In this document: positions 50,479 through 63,392 of the stretch, piece after piece
Position numbering within the stretch: the stretch's first letter is position 1
How the letters are laid out: every line of letters starts with the position of its first letter
Origin: JACCXG01 sp963834305
GTDB lineage: Bacteria; Acidobacteriota; Vicinamibacteria; Vicinamibacterales; 2-12-FULL-66-21
Assembly: GCA_963834305.1 (NCBI GenBank)
Contig: CAWIAX010000002.1
Coordinates: forward strand, 2,356,001-2,420,000
Length of the DNA: 64,000 bases
Direction: 5' to 3'
Translations under genes and position numbers: made by a program
The notes under the pieces: generated by a model
The model's database searches: none
Told to the model about the DNA's origin: nothing
Seen by the model: the letters and a program-made list of their open reading frames with translations, nothing else

Positions 50479-51356
50479 TGGCGCTGCTCGAGGTCCGCCA
50501 TCTCGTCAAGGAGTTCTCGCGCCGGCAGGGGCTGTTCCGCGCGCCGTCCGTCCTACGGGCGGTGGACGACGTGACGTTCTCGATCGAGCGGGGCGAGACG
50601 TTCGGCCTCGTCGGCGAGTCGGGGAGCGGGAAGACCACGACCGGACGCTGCATCCTGCGGCTCATCGAGCCAACGTCGGGGGAGGTGCGGTTCAATGGCG
50701 AGGACGTCCTCGGCTTCACGCGGGCCCGGATGCGGCAGGCGCGCCGCGAGATGCAGATCGTCTTCCAGGATCCGTACTCGTCGTTGAACCCGCGCATGCG
50801 CGCCGGCGACATCGTCGAGGAGCCGCTGGTGATCCATCGCACGGGCACGAAAGCACAGCGCCGGGAACGCGTCGCCGAGCTGTTCGGGCTGGTGGGGCTC
50901 GACGCGGCCCAGATGGCCAGGTATCCGCACCAGTTCAGCGGCGGCCAGCGCCAGCGGATCGGGCTCGCACGGGCGCTCGCGCTCAGCCCGTCGCTGATCA
51001 TCGCGGACGAACCGGTGTCGGCGCTCGACGTCTCGGTGCAGGCGCAGGTGGTCAACCTGCTGATGGAGCTGCAGGAGCGCCTGTCGCTGACCTACCTGTT
51101 CATCGCCCACGATCTCCGGCTGGTCCGCCACATCTGCGGTCGCGTAGCCGTCATGTATCGCGGGCGCATCGTCGAGATGGGCAGCACCGAGGCGCTGTTC
51201 GCGGCGCCGGCGCATCCGTACACGCGGGCGCTGCTGTCGGCGATTCCCGTGCCTGACCCGGCGGCCGTGCGGCAGCGGATCACACTCGACGATTCGACGT
51301 TCGATCGGATGGCGGGGCTGCGCGAGGTGGGAACCGGCCATTGGGCCGCCGTGTGA
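50478..51356 (+). CDS. Oligopeptide/dipeptide ABC transporter ATPase, DppF/OppF type
   Basis: 292 residues from the ATG at 50478, which shares its A with the stop of the partner gene (TGATG). Walker A GESGSGKTTT, Q-loop FQDPYSSLNPRM, signature FSGGQRQRIGLARAL, Walker B IIADEPVSALDVS and FIAHDLRLV are all present. It is the second ATPase of the peptide transporter pair. After the stop at 51356 a 55-bp gap separates it from the convergent ABC ATPase gene; a weak hairpin TGACA/TGTCA is seen near 51400. Frame intact. Confidence 0.93.
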   Translation: MALLEVRHLVKEFSRRQGLFRAPSVLRAVDDVTFSIERGETFGLVGESGSGKTTTGRCILRLIEPTSGEVRFNGEDVLGFTRARMRQARREMQIVFQDPYSSLNPRMRAGDIVEEPLVIHRTGTKAQRRERVAELFGLVGLDAAQMARYPHQFSGGQRQRIGLARALALSPSLIIADEPVSALDVSVQAQVVNLLMELQERLSLTYLFIAHDLRLVRHICGRVAVMYRGRIVEMGSTEALFAAPAHPYTRALLSAIPVPDPAAVRQRITLDDSTFDRMAGLREVGTGHWAAV

Positions 51357-51411
51357 GCGAGGTGCCGGCCGAGCGACGCGTCCGGCCGGCCGCGCGTGAC
51401 AGCCGGGGGTG

Positions 51412-52116
51412 TCAGTGCGCGAGTGCAGCGTCCGCGGACCGGCGGGTGTCCTTCTCCACCAGGCCGTCGCGGATGGCGATGACGCGATGCGCGTAGGCCG
51501 CGATGTCGGACTCGTGCGTGACGAGCACAATCGTGTTGCCGGCGGCGTGCAGCCGCTCGAACACCGCCATGATCTCGATGCCGGTCTTCGAATCGAGATT
51601 GCCCGTCGGCTCGTCGGCCAGCAGGATTGACGGATCGTTGACGAGCGCGCGGGCGATCGCGACACGCTGACGCTGCCCGCCGGACAGCTCGTTGGGCCGG
51701 TGCGAGGCCCGTGATGTCAGCTCGACCTTCTCGAGGGCCTGCCGGGCTTTCTCCTGGCGCTCCTTCGCGGGAATGCCGGCATAGATCAGCGGCAGCTCGA
51801 CGTTGTGCAGCGCCGTGGCGCGCGGCAGCAGGTTGAAGGTCTGGAACACGAAGCCGATCTCCTGGTTCCTGATCCGCGCGAGCTCGTCGTCGTTCATCGC
51901 GGCGACTTCCTTCTCGTTCAGCAGGTAGCTGCCCTTCGACGGCGTGTCGAGGCAGCCAATCAGGTTCATCAGCGTGGACTTGCCGGACCCCGACGGGCCC
52001 ATGATGGCCACGTAATCGCCCCGCTCGATCTCGATCGACACGCCCTGGAGGGCGTGGATCTCCTCGGAGCCCATCACGTAGGTCTTCCACAGATCGCGCG
52101 TTTCGATGAGAGCCAT
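51412..52116 (-). CDS. ABC transporter ATPase, MacB/LolD type
   Basis: 234 residues. It starts ALIETRDLWKTYVMGSEEIHAL, Walker A GPSGSGKSTLMNLIGCLD, then FVFQTFNLLPRATALHNVELP, signature ELSGGQRQRVAIARALV and Walker B ILLADEPTGNLDSKTG. The GxLDxPTxG-type loop places it with ATPases of LolCDE and MacAB systems, which extract lipoproteins or pump peptides from the membrane. The permease is not next to it. It is transcribed away from the PilM/GspB-like gene end, with 87 bp between. Frame intact. Confidence 0.93.
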   Translation of the reverse strand: MALIETRDLWKTYVMGSEEIHALQGVSIEIERGDYVAIMGPSGSGKSTLMNLIGCLDTPSKGSYLLNEKEVAAMNDDELARIRNQEIGFVFQTFNLLPRATALHNVELPLIYAGIPAKERQEKARQALEKVELTSRASHRPNELSGGQRQRVAIARALVNDPSILLADEPTGNLDSKTGIEIMAVFERLHAAGNTIVLVTHESDIAAYAHRVIAIRDGLVEKDTRRSADAALAH

Positions 52117-52203
52117 AGGCTGGGCGTGCCTCGCGGGAGCGGTTTCCGGCCGAACTATAGCTTAGACGGACCGGGCGGCTAATCAGTTTCCGTGCCGGCC
52201 CGG

Positions 52204-53631
52204 TCAGCGGTCAGTCCCGAGCCGCCTGCGGATGGGCACCCGCACTTCGTGGCCCGAGGGCTCGCGCAGAATCAACGCCGCCGGCTCGATGCGGAGCAGG
52301 ACCCGCGGCCCGACCCGGTCCCCTTCCCGCACGATGGTGCCGTCCACGACAGCCAGCCGGCGTTCAGGCGCCACCAGAATGGAATTGACCATGGGGAGCG
52401 GGTCCATGAGGGGGACGGGCTTCCTGGCGGGCCGTTCCGCAATGGGCCGGGCGGGCTCGGGCTCAACCGCCTGGGGCGCCGGGGCCGGTGGCGCCGCAGT
52501 CCGCGGCGGGGCTGCCTGTGGTGCTTCAATCCGCGGCCTGACCGGCGGAACAGGCCGGGCGATGGGCGGCCGCGGCTGCGCGGCTGGCGGCGCGACAGGG
52601 ACGCCGGCCGGCTCGTTGCCGCGCTGGCCTGTGGTTGCCGCGGGCACCGATGGCGGCTCGGGGCCGCCACCGCCCTCGACAGGGTCCGCAGGCGCTCCCG
52701 CAGGCTGCACGGCCGCAACCGGCGAACCGGCAGGGGGCCGGTTGCCCGTTCGAGAATCGCCGTCGGCCCCCGGCCAGAGCCACGACAGGCCCCAGAGCGC
52801 AACCGCGACCAGCACCACCGCCGCCGCTGCCGCCATCACCAGGCGTGACGTCCCCGCGCGGTCCGTGGCGCGGCCCGCCGCCGCCGCGCACGCCAGCCGC
52901 AGCGCCGGCGCCCGGTCCGCCAGCTCCGGCGCGTTCGCCGTGCCCACGATCTCCAACCCGTCGAGGGAATCGAGTGTCTCGACTTCCATGTCGAGCTCCT
53001 CGATCAGCGGCATCGTCAGCGACCGCAGGTCCGGCAGATCGCCGCAGGTCACAATGCCGTCAACTGTCACGCCATGGTCGCCGCGCACGAGGTCGAAGCC
53101 GTGGCGGAGCTCCGGCGCCAGGTGGGCAACGAGGGAATAGCGCTGCAGCAGCTCTTCCCGCATCGTTGCCGAGGGTCGGTAGTTCCAGCTGAAGACCCGC
53201 GAGAACAGCAGGTCACCGCCGTTGACGATGGCGATGGCGGCGGCGTGGCGATTGAGCGAGAGCCAGGCCGTTGCGCCGCGGCCGGCTGCGCGGGGCCGGC
53301 TCTTCGCGAGCGCGGCCAGCGCCTCGGGCGGCGTCATGACCGCGTCGAGGACGAAGCCCGCCTCGAGCAGCGGCGCCAGCGCAGCCCGCGTCAGCGGATC
53401 GGACGGGGCAGCGCCTTCTTCCAGGCTCCAGCCGACCACCCGCGCCCGCCGCGGGAACCGCCCCTTCCGGCGCAGCCGGCGCAGGTGCGCGCCGCGATCG
53501 ACGTCCGGCAGCGCACCCTCGCCCTCGCGCACCCCGTGCACCGCCGACACCTCGATGACGGCGCGATTCCGGCGGGTGCGGGCCAGCACACACGAGTCCT
53601 GGCCGAGCTCGATGGCGGTGATGCTGCGCAT
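52204..53631 (-). CDS. PilM-like actin-fold protein fused to a GspB/PilP-like tail
   Basis: 475 residues. Residues 1-220 look like a PilM-type actin-fold domain (MRSITAIELGQDSCVLART, later ATAWLSLNRHAAAIAIVNGG and FSRVFSWNYRP). One membrane helix (RLVMAAAAAVVLVAVALWGL) follows. Then about 130 residues are Pro/Ala-rich, and the last 65 residues (MVNSILVAPERRLAVVDGTI, then GDRVGPRVLLRIEPAALIL) match the C-terminal domain of GspB/PilP proteins. Such parts connect the inner-membrane platform of type IV pili or type II secretion to the secretin. It is on the same strand as the secretin, ATPase and TPR genes upstream. Frame intact. The fusion of two normally separate roles is unusual. Confidence 0.65.
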   Translation of the reverse strand: MRSITAIELGQDSCVLARTRRNRAVIEVSAVHGVREGEGALPDVDRGAHLRRLRRKGRFPRRARVVGWSLEEGAAPSDPLTRAALAPLLEAGFVLDAVMTPPEALAALAKSRPRAAGRGATAWLSLNRHAAAIAIVNGGDLLFSRVFSWNYRPSATMREELLQRYSLVAHLAPELRHGFDLVRGDHGVTVDGIVTCGDLPDLRSLTMPLIEELDMEVETLDSLDGLEIVGTANAPELADRAPALRLACAAAAGRATDRAGTSRLVMAAAAAVVLVAVALWGLSWLWPGADGDSRTGNRPPAGSPVAAVQPAGAPADPVEGGGGPEPPSVPAATTGQRGNEPAGVPVAPPAAQPRPPIARPVPPVRPRIEAPQAAPPRTAAPPAPAPQAVEPEPARPIAERPARKPVPLMDPLPMVNSILVAPERRLAVVDGTIVREGDRVGPRVLLRIEPAALILREPSGHEVRVPIRRRLGTDR

Positions 53632-53642
53632 GCGCCCCCTGG

Positions 53643-55594
<1,952 letters not shown>

Positions 55595-55652
55595 AGGGCC
55601 AATTCTAGCCGAGGGCGCCTGGTGCGGCGCGGAAAGCCGGTTGACTGACGGC

Positions 55653-56704
55653 TACTGAGGCTGGCGCGCGAGGGCGTCCAGCCGCGCGCGGGCATCGGCA
55701 GCGCGCGAGGCGTGCTCGTCTCCCGCCAGGTCCAGGAACGCCTGATAGTGGTTCGGCCGCGCGGGCCGCTTCCCCCTGCTGCTCGTAGAGCGAGGCCAGG
55801 TTGAAGTGCGCGGGCGCGTTCTGCGGGTCGAGCACGAGCGCGCGCAGCAGCGATTCGGCCGCGCGCTGCGGCCGGCCGCCGGCTTTCTCCACGAGCGCGA
55901 GGTTCACGACGGCGTCGACGTTGCGCGGGTCCTCCGCCAGGACGCGGGTGAACTCTGCGGCCGCCTCGGCGAGGCGCGACTGCCCGAGCAGCGCGACCCC
56001 GAGGTTGTTGCGCGCCGTCAGGTAGTCGGGGTTGAGAATGAGCGCCCGCTGGAACTCGCGGACCGCGAGGTCGGGCAGGCCCTGCTCGCGGTAGAGCAGC
56101 CCGAGGTTGTTGTGCACGCGCGGATCCATCTCGTTGCGCGCCAGCAGCGCCAGATAGGCCGTCCGGGCGTTCTCGAACTCTCCCGCGCGGTGGTGGTAGA
56201 GGGCAAGACGGAAGAGCTCCGCGGAAGGCCGGGGAGCTTCGGACGCGGCCGCCGGATCCGCGGCGGGCGGGGCCGCGGCCACCGGCCCTGCGCGGGGTCA
56301 CGGGCGGAATCGCGGTGACAGGCGGGCAGCACGCGTGCTTTCAGGCGGAGTCGGCGGTCTTCTGCCGGCGCGGTGGCGCGGGCGTCGTTTCCGGCGGAGT
56401 CGGCGTCATCGCCGGCGCGGTGGCCGTCCTTTCCGGCCGAGTCGGCGTCTTTGCCGGCGCGGTGGCCGTCCGCAGCGGCACGCCCGTCGTCACCGCCGGC
56501 CGGGACCACAGCAGCCACGCGACCGCGCCGGCCAGACCGAGCCCGACAGCCGCTGCGGCGAGCGGGCGCGCGTAGTTGTTGGGCTTCCGCTTCCGGTAGC
56601 CCAGCGTCTCCAGCACCGCGTCGGCGCGAGCCGTCCGGCCGTGGAGCGCGGGATGGCGGATCGCGCCGGACACCGCGCTTGAGGGAATCAAATAGCTGGC
56701 TCAC
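55653..56704 (-). CDS. TPR protein with membrane anchor, MshN-like (frame broken)
   Basis: About 345 residues. The GTG at 56704 gives SQLFDSLKRG, then (after a break) ADAVLETLGYRKRKPNNYAR, one membrane helix (AAAVGLGLAGAVAWLLW) and a Thr/Pro-rich linker. Five tetratricopeptide repeats follow: FRLALYHHRAGEFENARTAY, VHNNLGLLYREQGLPDLAV, ARNNLGVALLGQSRLAEAA, VVNLALVEKAGGRPQRAA and AHFNLASLYEQQGEAARAAE. After a break near 55770 the end reads ALARQPQ. The order TM plus TPR next to an ExeA-like ATPase and a secretin matches MshN of MSHA-type pili. Four breaks in all. It starts 18 bases after the ATPase stop. Confidence 0.82.
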
Positions 56705-56722
56705 TCACCTGCCCTGTGCCGA

Positions 56723-57679
56723 TCAGAACATGGCCGCCATCCGCCGCAGCCATCCCCTCATCGCGCCCGGCGGCGCCGCGAGGTCCAGGCTGGCCGCGCC
56801 GCGGCGCACCATGTCGGCCGTGACCCGCTGCGCCCGCTCGGAATACGCGCCGAGCAGCGCCCGGTCGCAGACCAGGTTGATGAGCCGGGGGATGCCGTCG
56901 GTGCACCGGTGCACCGCCTGCAGCGCTTTCGGCGCGAAGCTGACCGCCGAGCCGCCGCCGGCAATCGTGAGCCGGTGCGCCACGTACGCCGCCGTCTCCT
57001 CCTGCGTGAGCGGCTTCAGGTTGTAGCGGATCGACACCCGCTGATCGAGCTGCCGCAGATCCGGGGACCGCAGGACGTCGCGCAGGTTCAGCTGGCCGAC
57101 CAGGACGATCTGGAGCAGCTTCTCCTTGTCGGTCTCGAGATTCGACAGGATGCGGATGTGCTCGAGCACCGCGCGCGGCAGGTTCTGCGCTTCGTCGATG
57201 ATCAGCACCGCCGTCGCCCGCAGCGGCAGGAGCGACAGCAGGAAGTCGTTGAGCGTCTCGATCAGCTCCTGCTTGCTGACACCGGCGAGGCGGCCGCGCT
57301 TGATCTCGTCGCGCGACACCACGCCGAAGTCCTGGAGGATGAGGCGGAGCAGATCTTCTTCGGCCAGGAACGGGTTCAGGATGAGCGCGGTGAACGTCTT
57401 GCGATCGAGCTGCTCGAGCACGGCGCGGCACAACGTCGTCTTGCCGGTGCCGATGTCACCGGTCACGACGACGAAACCTTCGCGGCGGCGGATGGCGTAC
57501 TGCAGCAGCTCGAAGGCGTTGGCGTGCGACTCGCTGCGGTAGAGGTATTTGGGATCGGGCGTCAGGCTGAACGGCTTCTCGACGAACCCGTAGTATTCCT
57601 CGTACATGGCGTACTCCTCGCGGGCGCGCGACACCGCCTGCGCAAACGAGCCCGCCGCCGACGCATTCGCCGTCATCAT
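56723..57679 (-). CDS. ExeA/MshM-like AAA ATPase
   Basis: 318 residues. The family start YEEYYGFVEKPFSLTPDPKYLYRSES is followed by Walker A GDIGTGKTTLCRAV and Walker B VLIIDEAQNLP, then GIPRLINLVCDRALLGAYS. ExeA/GspA-type ATPases help assemble the secretin through the peptidoglycan; MshM has the same role in MSHA pilus loci. No peptidoglycan-binding domain is present, as in MshM. The start at 57679 overlaps the secretin stop (ATGATG); the ATG at 57607 (MYEEYYGF) would give a protein with the usual N-terminus. Frame intact. Confidence 0.9.
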   Translation of the reverse strand: MMTANASAAGSFAQAVSRAREEYAMYEEYYGFVEKPFSLTPDPKYLYRSESHANAFELLQYAIRRREGFVVVTGDIGTGKTTLCRAVLEQLDRKTFTALILNPFLAEEDLLRLILQDFGVVSRDEIKRGRLAGVSKQELIETLNDFLLSLLPLRATAVLIIDEAQNLPRAVLEHIRILSNLETDKEKLLQIVLVGQLNLRDVLRSPDLRQLDQRVSIRYNLKPLTQEETAAYVAHRLTIAGGGSAVSFAPKALQAVHRCTDGIPRLINLVCDRALLGAYSERAQRVTADMVRRGAASLDLAAPPGAMRGWLRRMAAMF

Positions 57680-59007
57680 TGTGCACCTGCCACCGGGCCG
57701 CTGCCCGCGCCGACCACGGTCGGCGTGATCAACATCACGAGTTCCTTGCGCTCCGCGCCGTGGCCGCCGCGGCGCCGCCGGGCAGCGGGCCGGCAATCAC
57801 CACCGTGTCGCCGCCGCGCACCCGCAGGGTGAAGTCCCCCTCGACATCGCCGGGCAGGCCGGTGAACGTGGGCGACACGCTGAGGTGCACGATGCCATCG
57901 GCCGAGATCTGCGGCGTCAAGGTCAGCGTCAGGCCGTCGGCGGCGTCGGCGCCGTCCGGCACGGGAGCCGCCCGGCGGGGCCGCGCCCGCCCGTGCATCG
58001 CGGCGGGCACGAACGACGCCTGCCGCGGACCGATGCGCATCACCGCCGGTTCGTTGTTCATCGCCACGACTTGCGGCACCGCGACGACGCGGACGGGCCC
58101 GAACGCCTCGATGGCGCGGAGCAGCGCGTCGAAGTCGTCCACCGTCACGCCGGCCCCGCCGCCGGAGCGCACGCCGGAACCGGCGCGGGCGGCGACCGCC
58201 GTCCAGTCGATGGCCGCGTTGCGGCGCAGCGTCACCTCGAGCACGCGGGCGGCCAGCCGCACCTGCCGCGTGGCGCGCAGCAGCACCGCTTCGACATAGA
58301 GCCCGACCTGCTCGGCGCGGTCGACGAAGTCGGTCACCTGGACCAGGCCGGCGTTCCGGTCCACGTGCACCCGGCCCGACTCCGACAGCAGCGCGCGGAT
58401 GCCCGCTTCCAGCTCCCGGAAGAAATCCGATTCGCCAGCGCTCGTCAGGTCGGCGGCCGGCGTGGCCGTGTCGCCCGCCGGCAGGCTGCGCAGCCGCCGC
58501 GTCCACGCCCGGCGGACGTCGAGGTAGTTGACCTCGAAGATGCGCGTGGCCGGGCGGCGCGGGAACACCCGGACCACCCCGCCTTTCAGCTCGTAGTCGA
58601 GGCCGCTCGGCACCAGCACCGCTTCGAGCGCCTGCCGCAGCGTCAGGCCCGACAGCTCACCGCTGAAGGTGCCCGCGGCGCCCGGCTCGAACGTGATGCT
58701 GAGCGGCGTGCCGCGGAGCAGCATCAGCAGGACGTCGCGCACCGGCATGCGGCGCGGCGATCGTCAGCGACACGTCCTGCGCGCTGTCGAGGTCCCCGGC
58801 GCGGTCCCTGTCGGCCAGCCGCGTGATCGGCAGGGCCCCGGGATGCGTCCGCGGCTGCGGCTGCGGCCGGTAGTCCCCTTCGAGCCGCACCACCGGGATC
58901 TCGGTCCACTGGCCGGTTCCGGCGTCCGCGGGAGGAGGGCAGGCGACCGCCAGCACCGCCCCGACGGCGGCCAGAAGTGGCCCGATCCCGCGCCCCGACA
59001 CCGCCAT
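57676..59007 (-). CDS. Secretin, MshL/GspD-like (frame broken near both ends)
   Basis: About 440 residues. A signal peptide (IGPLLAAVGAVLAVA) precedes an STN/short secretin N-domain (VSLTIAAPRMPVRDVLLML, LSGLTLRQALEAVLVPSG). An N1/N2-type region follows (ALLSESGRVHVDRNAGLVQV), and the secretin core has AAIDWTAVAAR, VVAMNNEPAVMRIG, LTLTPQISADGIVHLSVSP and ELVMLITPTVV, the last being the conserved gate-side end. It forms the outer-membrane channel of a type IV pilus or type II secretion system. Breaks are near 58745 and 57765. The stop overlaps the ATPase start. The length suits MshL-like secretins, shorter than GspD. Confidence 0.88.
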
Positions 59008-59237
59008 GAGCAGTAACCGCCTGCAGGTCAGCGTGTTGCGGCGACTGCCGGCGTGGATCGCCAGGCCGCGCACAGCTGCACAGTTTTTCCTGTCAGGTGT
59101 GTCGGTTTGAGAAGGGGCGAGCGATAGATCCGGGCAGGGCGGCGCCTAGTGCTTCTGCAGTATTGCCGGCACCCGTCCAGGGGTCTACAGTCCTCCATCG
59201 ACGTCGATCAAACCGTGCCGATCTCCTGGAGGAACTG
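59008..59237. other. Divergent intergenic region, secretin and outer-membrane protein
   Basis: 230 bp between two divergent genes. I see a TTTTTCCTG stretch at 59082 and a strong ribosome-binding site GGAGGA ending six bases before the ATG at 59238. I see no convincing promoter boxes, riboswitch or terminator. Confidence 0.4.
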
Positions 59238-60376
59238 ATGAGCGCAGTCCGCGTGCGAGCCCGCGCGTCTCAGGCCATGTGCCGTGTCGTCATCGTATCC
59301 GGGGCGATCGCCTTCACGCTCGATCCCGACGCCCGCCGCGTGGGCGCAGGGTTGAGTGCTGGTCAGGATGAACGCGCCCGTGTTCGGCGCGTCGAGCGGG
59401 CCCTATCAGCAGCCGGGCGACTGGCAGGTCAGCCTCACGACCCGCAACCTGGTGTCCCGGGATCACTACCGCGGCACCGAAGAGCAGGTCGAGCGGCAGA
59501 CGCTGCAGAACTACGTCACGAACCGGCAGAACCTGGTCGATCTCACCATCAGCCGGACGGTCTCCCGCGGTTCACGCTGTCGGTCGGGGTGCCGTTCGTC
59601 GACGCGACGTGGGCATCGCGCGACCCGGCGTTCCCGCTGCCAGCGGCACGGCGCGAGATCGCGCAGAACGGCCGCGGCCTCGGCGACGTCAGCGTGAGCG
59701 GGCGCTACTGGCTGCTTCGATCCCGACGCCCATCCGGCCTGGAACGTCTCGGCCGGCGGCGGCCTCAAGCTGCCGACCGGCAACGCGCGCTACCAGGACA
59801 CGTTCATCGGCCGGGTCGATCGGGTCGAGAAGCTCCGCTACGTCGACCAGTCGGCACAGCCGGGCGACGGCGGATGGGGCCTGATGGTGGAGGCGACACG
59901 GCTTCTGGCGGCTCGAAGAAGGTCTGGCTGTCCGGCTCTGCAATTATCTGGCGAACCCGAGAGACACCAACGGCACCCCGTCCATCATCTCGATCCTGGA
60001 GATTCCGGTCGCCGGACCAGTTCGCGGGGCTGGAGGTCAACTCCGTGCCCGATCAGTACCTGGCGCGCGCCGCGGCCACGGCCCCCGTCTGGAAAGGGTT
60101 CACCGCGTCGCTCGCCTGGCGGATGGAGGGCCTGCGGCGCTACGACCTCTTCGGCGACAGCCACGGCTGGCGTCGTCCGGGCACCGCGATGTTCGTCGAA
60201 CCGGGCATCAGCTACGCGAAGGGCCGTCACGCGGTCTCGTTCAACGTGCCGATCGGCTACTACTACAATCGCCGTCCGAATCCGTATACGGGCATCGCCG
60301 GCGACGCGACGTTCCCGCGCCATATCTTTCTCAGCAGCTACTCGGTGCGCCTGGGAGGCGCGGGGCGGGATGGTAA
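59238..60376 (+). CDS. Outer-membrane beta-barrel protein, transporter-like (frame broken)
   Basis: About 375 residues. A signal peptide (VVIVSGAIAFTLDPDA) precedes GPYQQPGDWQVSLTTRNLVSRD, then NLVDLTISRTVSRRFTLSVG, GDVSVSGRYWLLDPDAHPAWN, GGGLKLPTGNARYQD, and in the last part FVEPGISYAKGRHAVSFNVP and YYYNRRPNPY. The strand pattern and the likely end GAGW (TAA at 60374) suit a barrel of the MetA-pathway phenol/transporter type. Breaks near 59375, 59570, 59720, 59905-60015 and 60365. It precedes a multihaem cytochrome gene on the same strand, so it may serve electron transfer or uptake. Confidence 0.7.
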
Positions 60377-60517
60377 GGCGGCCGGCGGTCGCCGTGGCGC
60401 TCGCGCTGCCGCGATCGCGGGCGAGCCGATGGCGGTCCGGCCGGGCGCCTGGTTCCAGCCGGTCGACGGCTGGAAAGGGAGATTCGCGCGCTCCTGTAGG
60501 CGCGTCTCACACCACTG

Positions 60518-63392
60518 ATGACGTTCCTGCACCCGACCACCCGCACGCGCCTGCTTGCCGCGGCCGCCGCGGCTTTTGCGCTCAACACCGCCTATCTCGC
60601 GGCGTACGCGAGCGCGTCGCTGTTCTATTTCGCCAACGTGGTGCTCCACATGGCGCTGGGACTGGCGCTGGCCGCCGTGCTCGGGGCCGGGCTACCAGGC
60701 CACTGGCGGCGGCTCGCCGCGGGAGCGCGCCTGGCGATTGTCGTCCTCGCGGCCGGCGTGCTCGCCGGCGTGGCCATCATGGTGGTGGGCGCAGCCGGCC
60801 GCTACCGCTGGCTCCTGCCGGTCCACATCGCGCTCAGCCTTGCCGGCGGCGTGCCGCTCGCCGGCTTCGCCGTCGCCGCCGGCCTGCGGCGCATGGCCGG
60901 CCGCGAGCGCGCGATCCTGGCCATCGCTGTGGCGTCCGTCCTCTTCGCGGCGGTGCTCTCGGCCGTGACCGCCGCGCGCGGCGGGGCGGCCTTCCGCGCG
61001 CACTACCGGATCGTCAACCCCGCGGCCGTTCCAGCCAGCATGCTCGAAGAGGGCGGAGGCCCGTCCGGGCCCTTCTTCCCGTCGTCTGCCACGACGAACA
61101 CGGGCGGCGTCATCCCGGCCAACTTCTTCCTCACGAGCGAGACGTGCGGCCGCTGCCACACGGAGATCTACGACGAGTGGCGCTCGTCGATGCACCGCTT
61201 CTCGTCGTTCAACAACCAGTGGTACCGCAAGTCGATCGAGTACATGCAGGACGTCGTCGGCACGCAGCCGTCGAAGTGGTGCGCCGGCTGCCACGATCAC
61301 GCGATGTTCTTCAACGGCCGCTTCGACCGTCCGGCCAGGGATCAGATCGACACGCCGGAGGCGCAGGCCGGGCTCGGCTGCACGTCGTGCCACGCCATCA
61401 CGCACGTGCGCAGCACGATGGGGCAGGGGGATTTCGAGATCGCCTATCCGCCGATGCACGACCTCGCGGTGAGCAGCAACCCGCTCGCGCGCTTCCTCCA
61501 CGATCAGCTGACCTACATCGAGCCGGAGCCGCACCGGCAGGTCTTCCTCAAGCCGTTCCACACCGAGCAGACACCGGAGTTCTGCGCCTCCTGCCACAAG
61601 GTGCACCTCGACGTGCCGGTGAACAGCTACCGCTGGTTCCGCGGCTTCAACGACTACGACAACTGGCAGGCCTCGGGCGTCTCGGGCGAGGGCGCGCGCT
61701 CCTTCTACTATCCGCCGAAGCCGCAGAAGTGCGCCGACTGCCACATGCCGCTGGTGCCGTCGCGCGACCCGGCGGCCCGGAACGGCCAGGTCCGCTCGCA
61801 TCGCTTCGCCGCCGCCAACACGGCGGTGCCCATACGTCAACCGGGACGACGTGCAGCTGAAGGCGGTGCAGGACTTCCTGCGCGACCGGGCAGGTGACGG
61901 TCGACCTCTTCGGGCTGGTGCGGACGCCGGCAGCGCCGCGGCCGCAGGCGCGCCCCGACGCGTCGGCCGAACAGCGGCTGGCGAGCACGTTCGCGGTCGG
62001 CGAGGAATCGCTGAACTTCGGCGCGGCGCAGACCTTCCTCGCCGAGCCGGCCACCGTTGTCGCGCCGCTCGACCAGGTCGAGCGCGGTCGTCCGCCGCGG
62101 CGAGTCGGTCCGCCTCGAGGTCGTGGTGCGCACGCGGAAGGTCGGCCACTTCTTCCCGGGCGGCACCGTGGACGCGTTCGACGTGTGGGTCGAGCTCGAG
62201 GCGGTGGACGACAAGGGGCGGACGCTGCTGCACAGCGGCGACGTGGCGGACGGCGGCAAGGGGCCGGTCGAGCCCGGCGCGCATTTCTACCGCAGCCTGC
62301 TGCTCGACGAGCACGGCAATCCCATCAACAAGCGCAACGCCTGGGCGACACGCTCGGTGGCCTACGTGCGCCTGATTCCGCCGGGCGCCGCCGACACGGT
62401 CCACTACCGCCTCGACGTGCCGGAGGACGCCGGCGGGCAGGATCACGGTCAAGGCGAAGCTGAACTACCGCAAGTTCGCCTGGTGGAACACGCAGTGGGC
62501 GTTCGCCGGCGTGAGGGATCCGGCGCCAGGGCGCGTTCTCGCTGGCGGCCGGGCCACGACGACGGCCGGTGGGTGTTCGACGGGGACACGTCGACGGTGT
62601 CGGGCCGCATCAAGGCGATCCCTGACATCCCCACCACCGTGATGGCCGAGGCGCAGGCGACGCTGGTCGTGGTCGCCGCGCGGCGCCGCGCTGCCGGAGC
62701 GCCAGCAGGTCGACCAGCCGGGCGGTGCGCGAGCGCTGGAACGACTACGGCATCGGCCTGCTGCTGCAGGGCGACATCCGCAACGCCGAGGCGGACCTTC
62801 CTGAAGGTGACCGAGATGGACCCGGGCTACGCCGACGGCTGGGTCAACGTCGCGCGCGCGCGGATCCAGGAAGGCGACACCGCCGGAGCGGAGGGCGTGC
62901 TGCGCAAGGCGCTCGCGCTCGAGCCCGGGCTGGCGAAGACCCACTTCTTCCTGGCCGTCGCGCTGAAGGCACGGGGCGAATACGACGAGGCGCTGCGTGC
63001 ACCTTCGACACGCGGCGGCGCAGTATCCCGCGCGACCGGGTGGTGCTGAACCAGCTCGGACGCGTGCTGTTCCTGAAGCGGCAGTTCGCGGAGGCGGTGC
63101 AGGCGTTCCGCAGCGTGTCTCGCGGTCGATCCCGAGGATCTGCAGGCCCACTACAACCTGATGCTGTGTTACCAGGGGCTCGGCGATGCCGAGGCCGCCG
63201 CGCGCGAGCGCCGCTCTACGAGCGGTTCAAGGCCGACGAGGCCGTCGCAGGCGATCACCGGGCCCTACCGCCAGCTGCACCCGGACGACAACAACGAGCG
63301 CCAGCCGATCCACGAGCACCGCCGCCGGGCCGGGCCGGCGCAGCGGCCGCTCCCTCGGCAGGCACGCCGGCGCGACGATCCGTCCGAACTGA
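60518..63392 (+). CDS. Membrane-anchored multihaem cytochrome c with TPR tail (frame broken)
   Basis: About 955 residues. The first 155 residues hold four membrane helices. The periplasmic part carries five CxxCH haem sites: CGRCH, CAGCH, CTSCH, CASCH and CADCH (61146-61743), spaced as in cytochrome c554-like proteins. A beta-rich domain (VDLFGLVRTPAAPRPQARPD, VGHFFPGGTVDAFDVWVELE) follows, then TPR repeats (GIGLLLQGDIRNAEATFLKV, GYADGWVNVARARIQEGD, THFFLAVALKARGEYDEAL). Such proteins with FG-GAP partners are frequent in Acidobacteriota and Planctomycetes. Breaks begin near 61835; I count at least six. Its stop shares a base with the next ATG. Confidence 0.85.

Noticed and set aside
51357..51411. 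Intrinsic terminator between the convergent ABC genes
   Set aside because: The only hairpin (TGACA/TGTCA) has a 5-bp stem and no U-tract on either strand.
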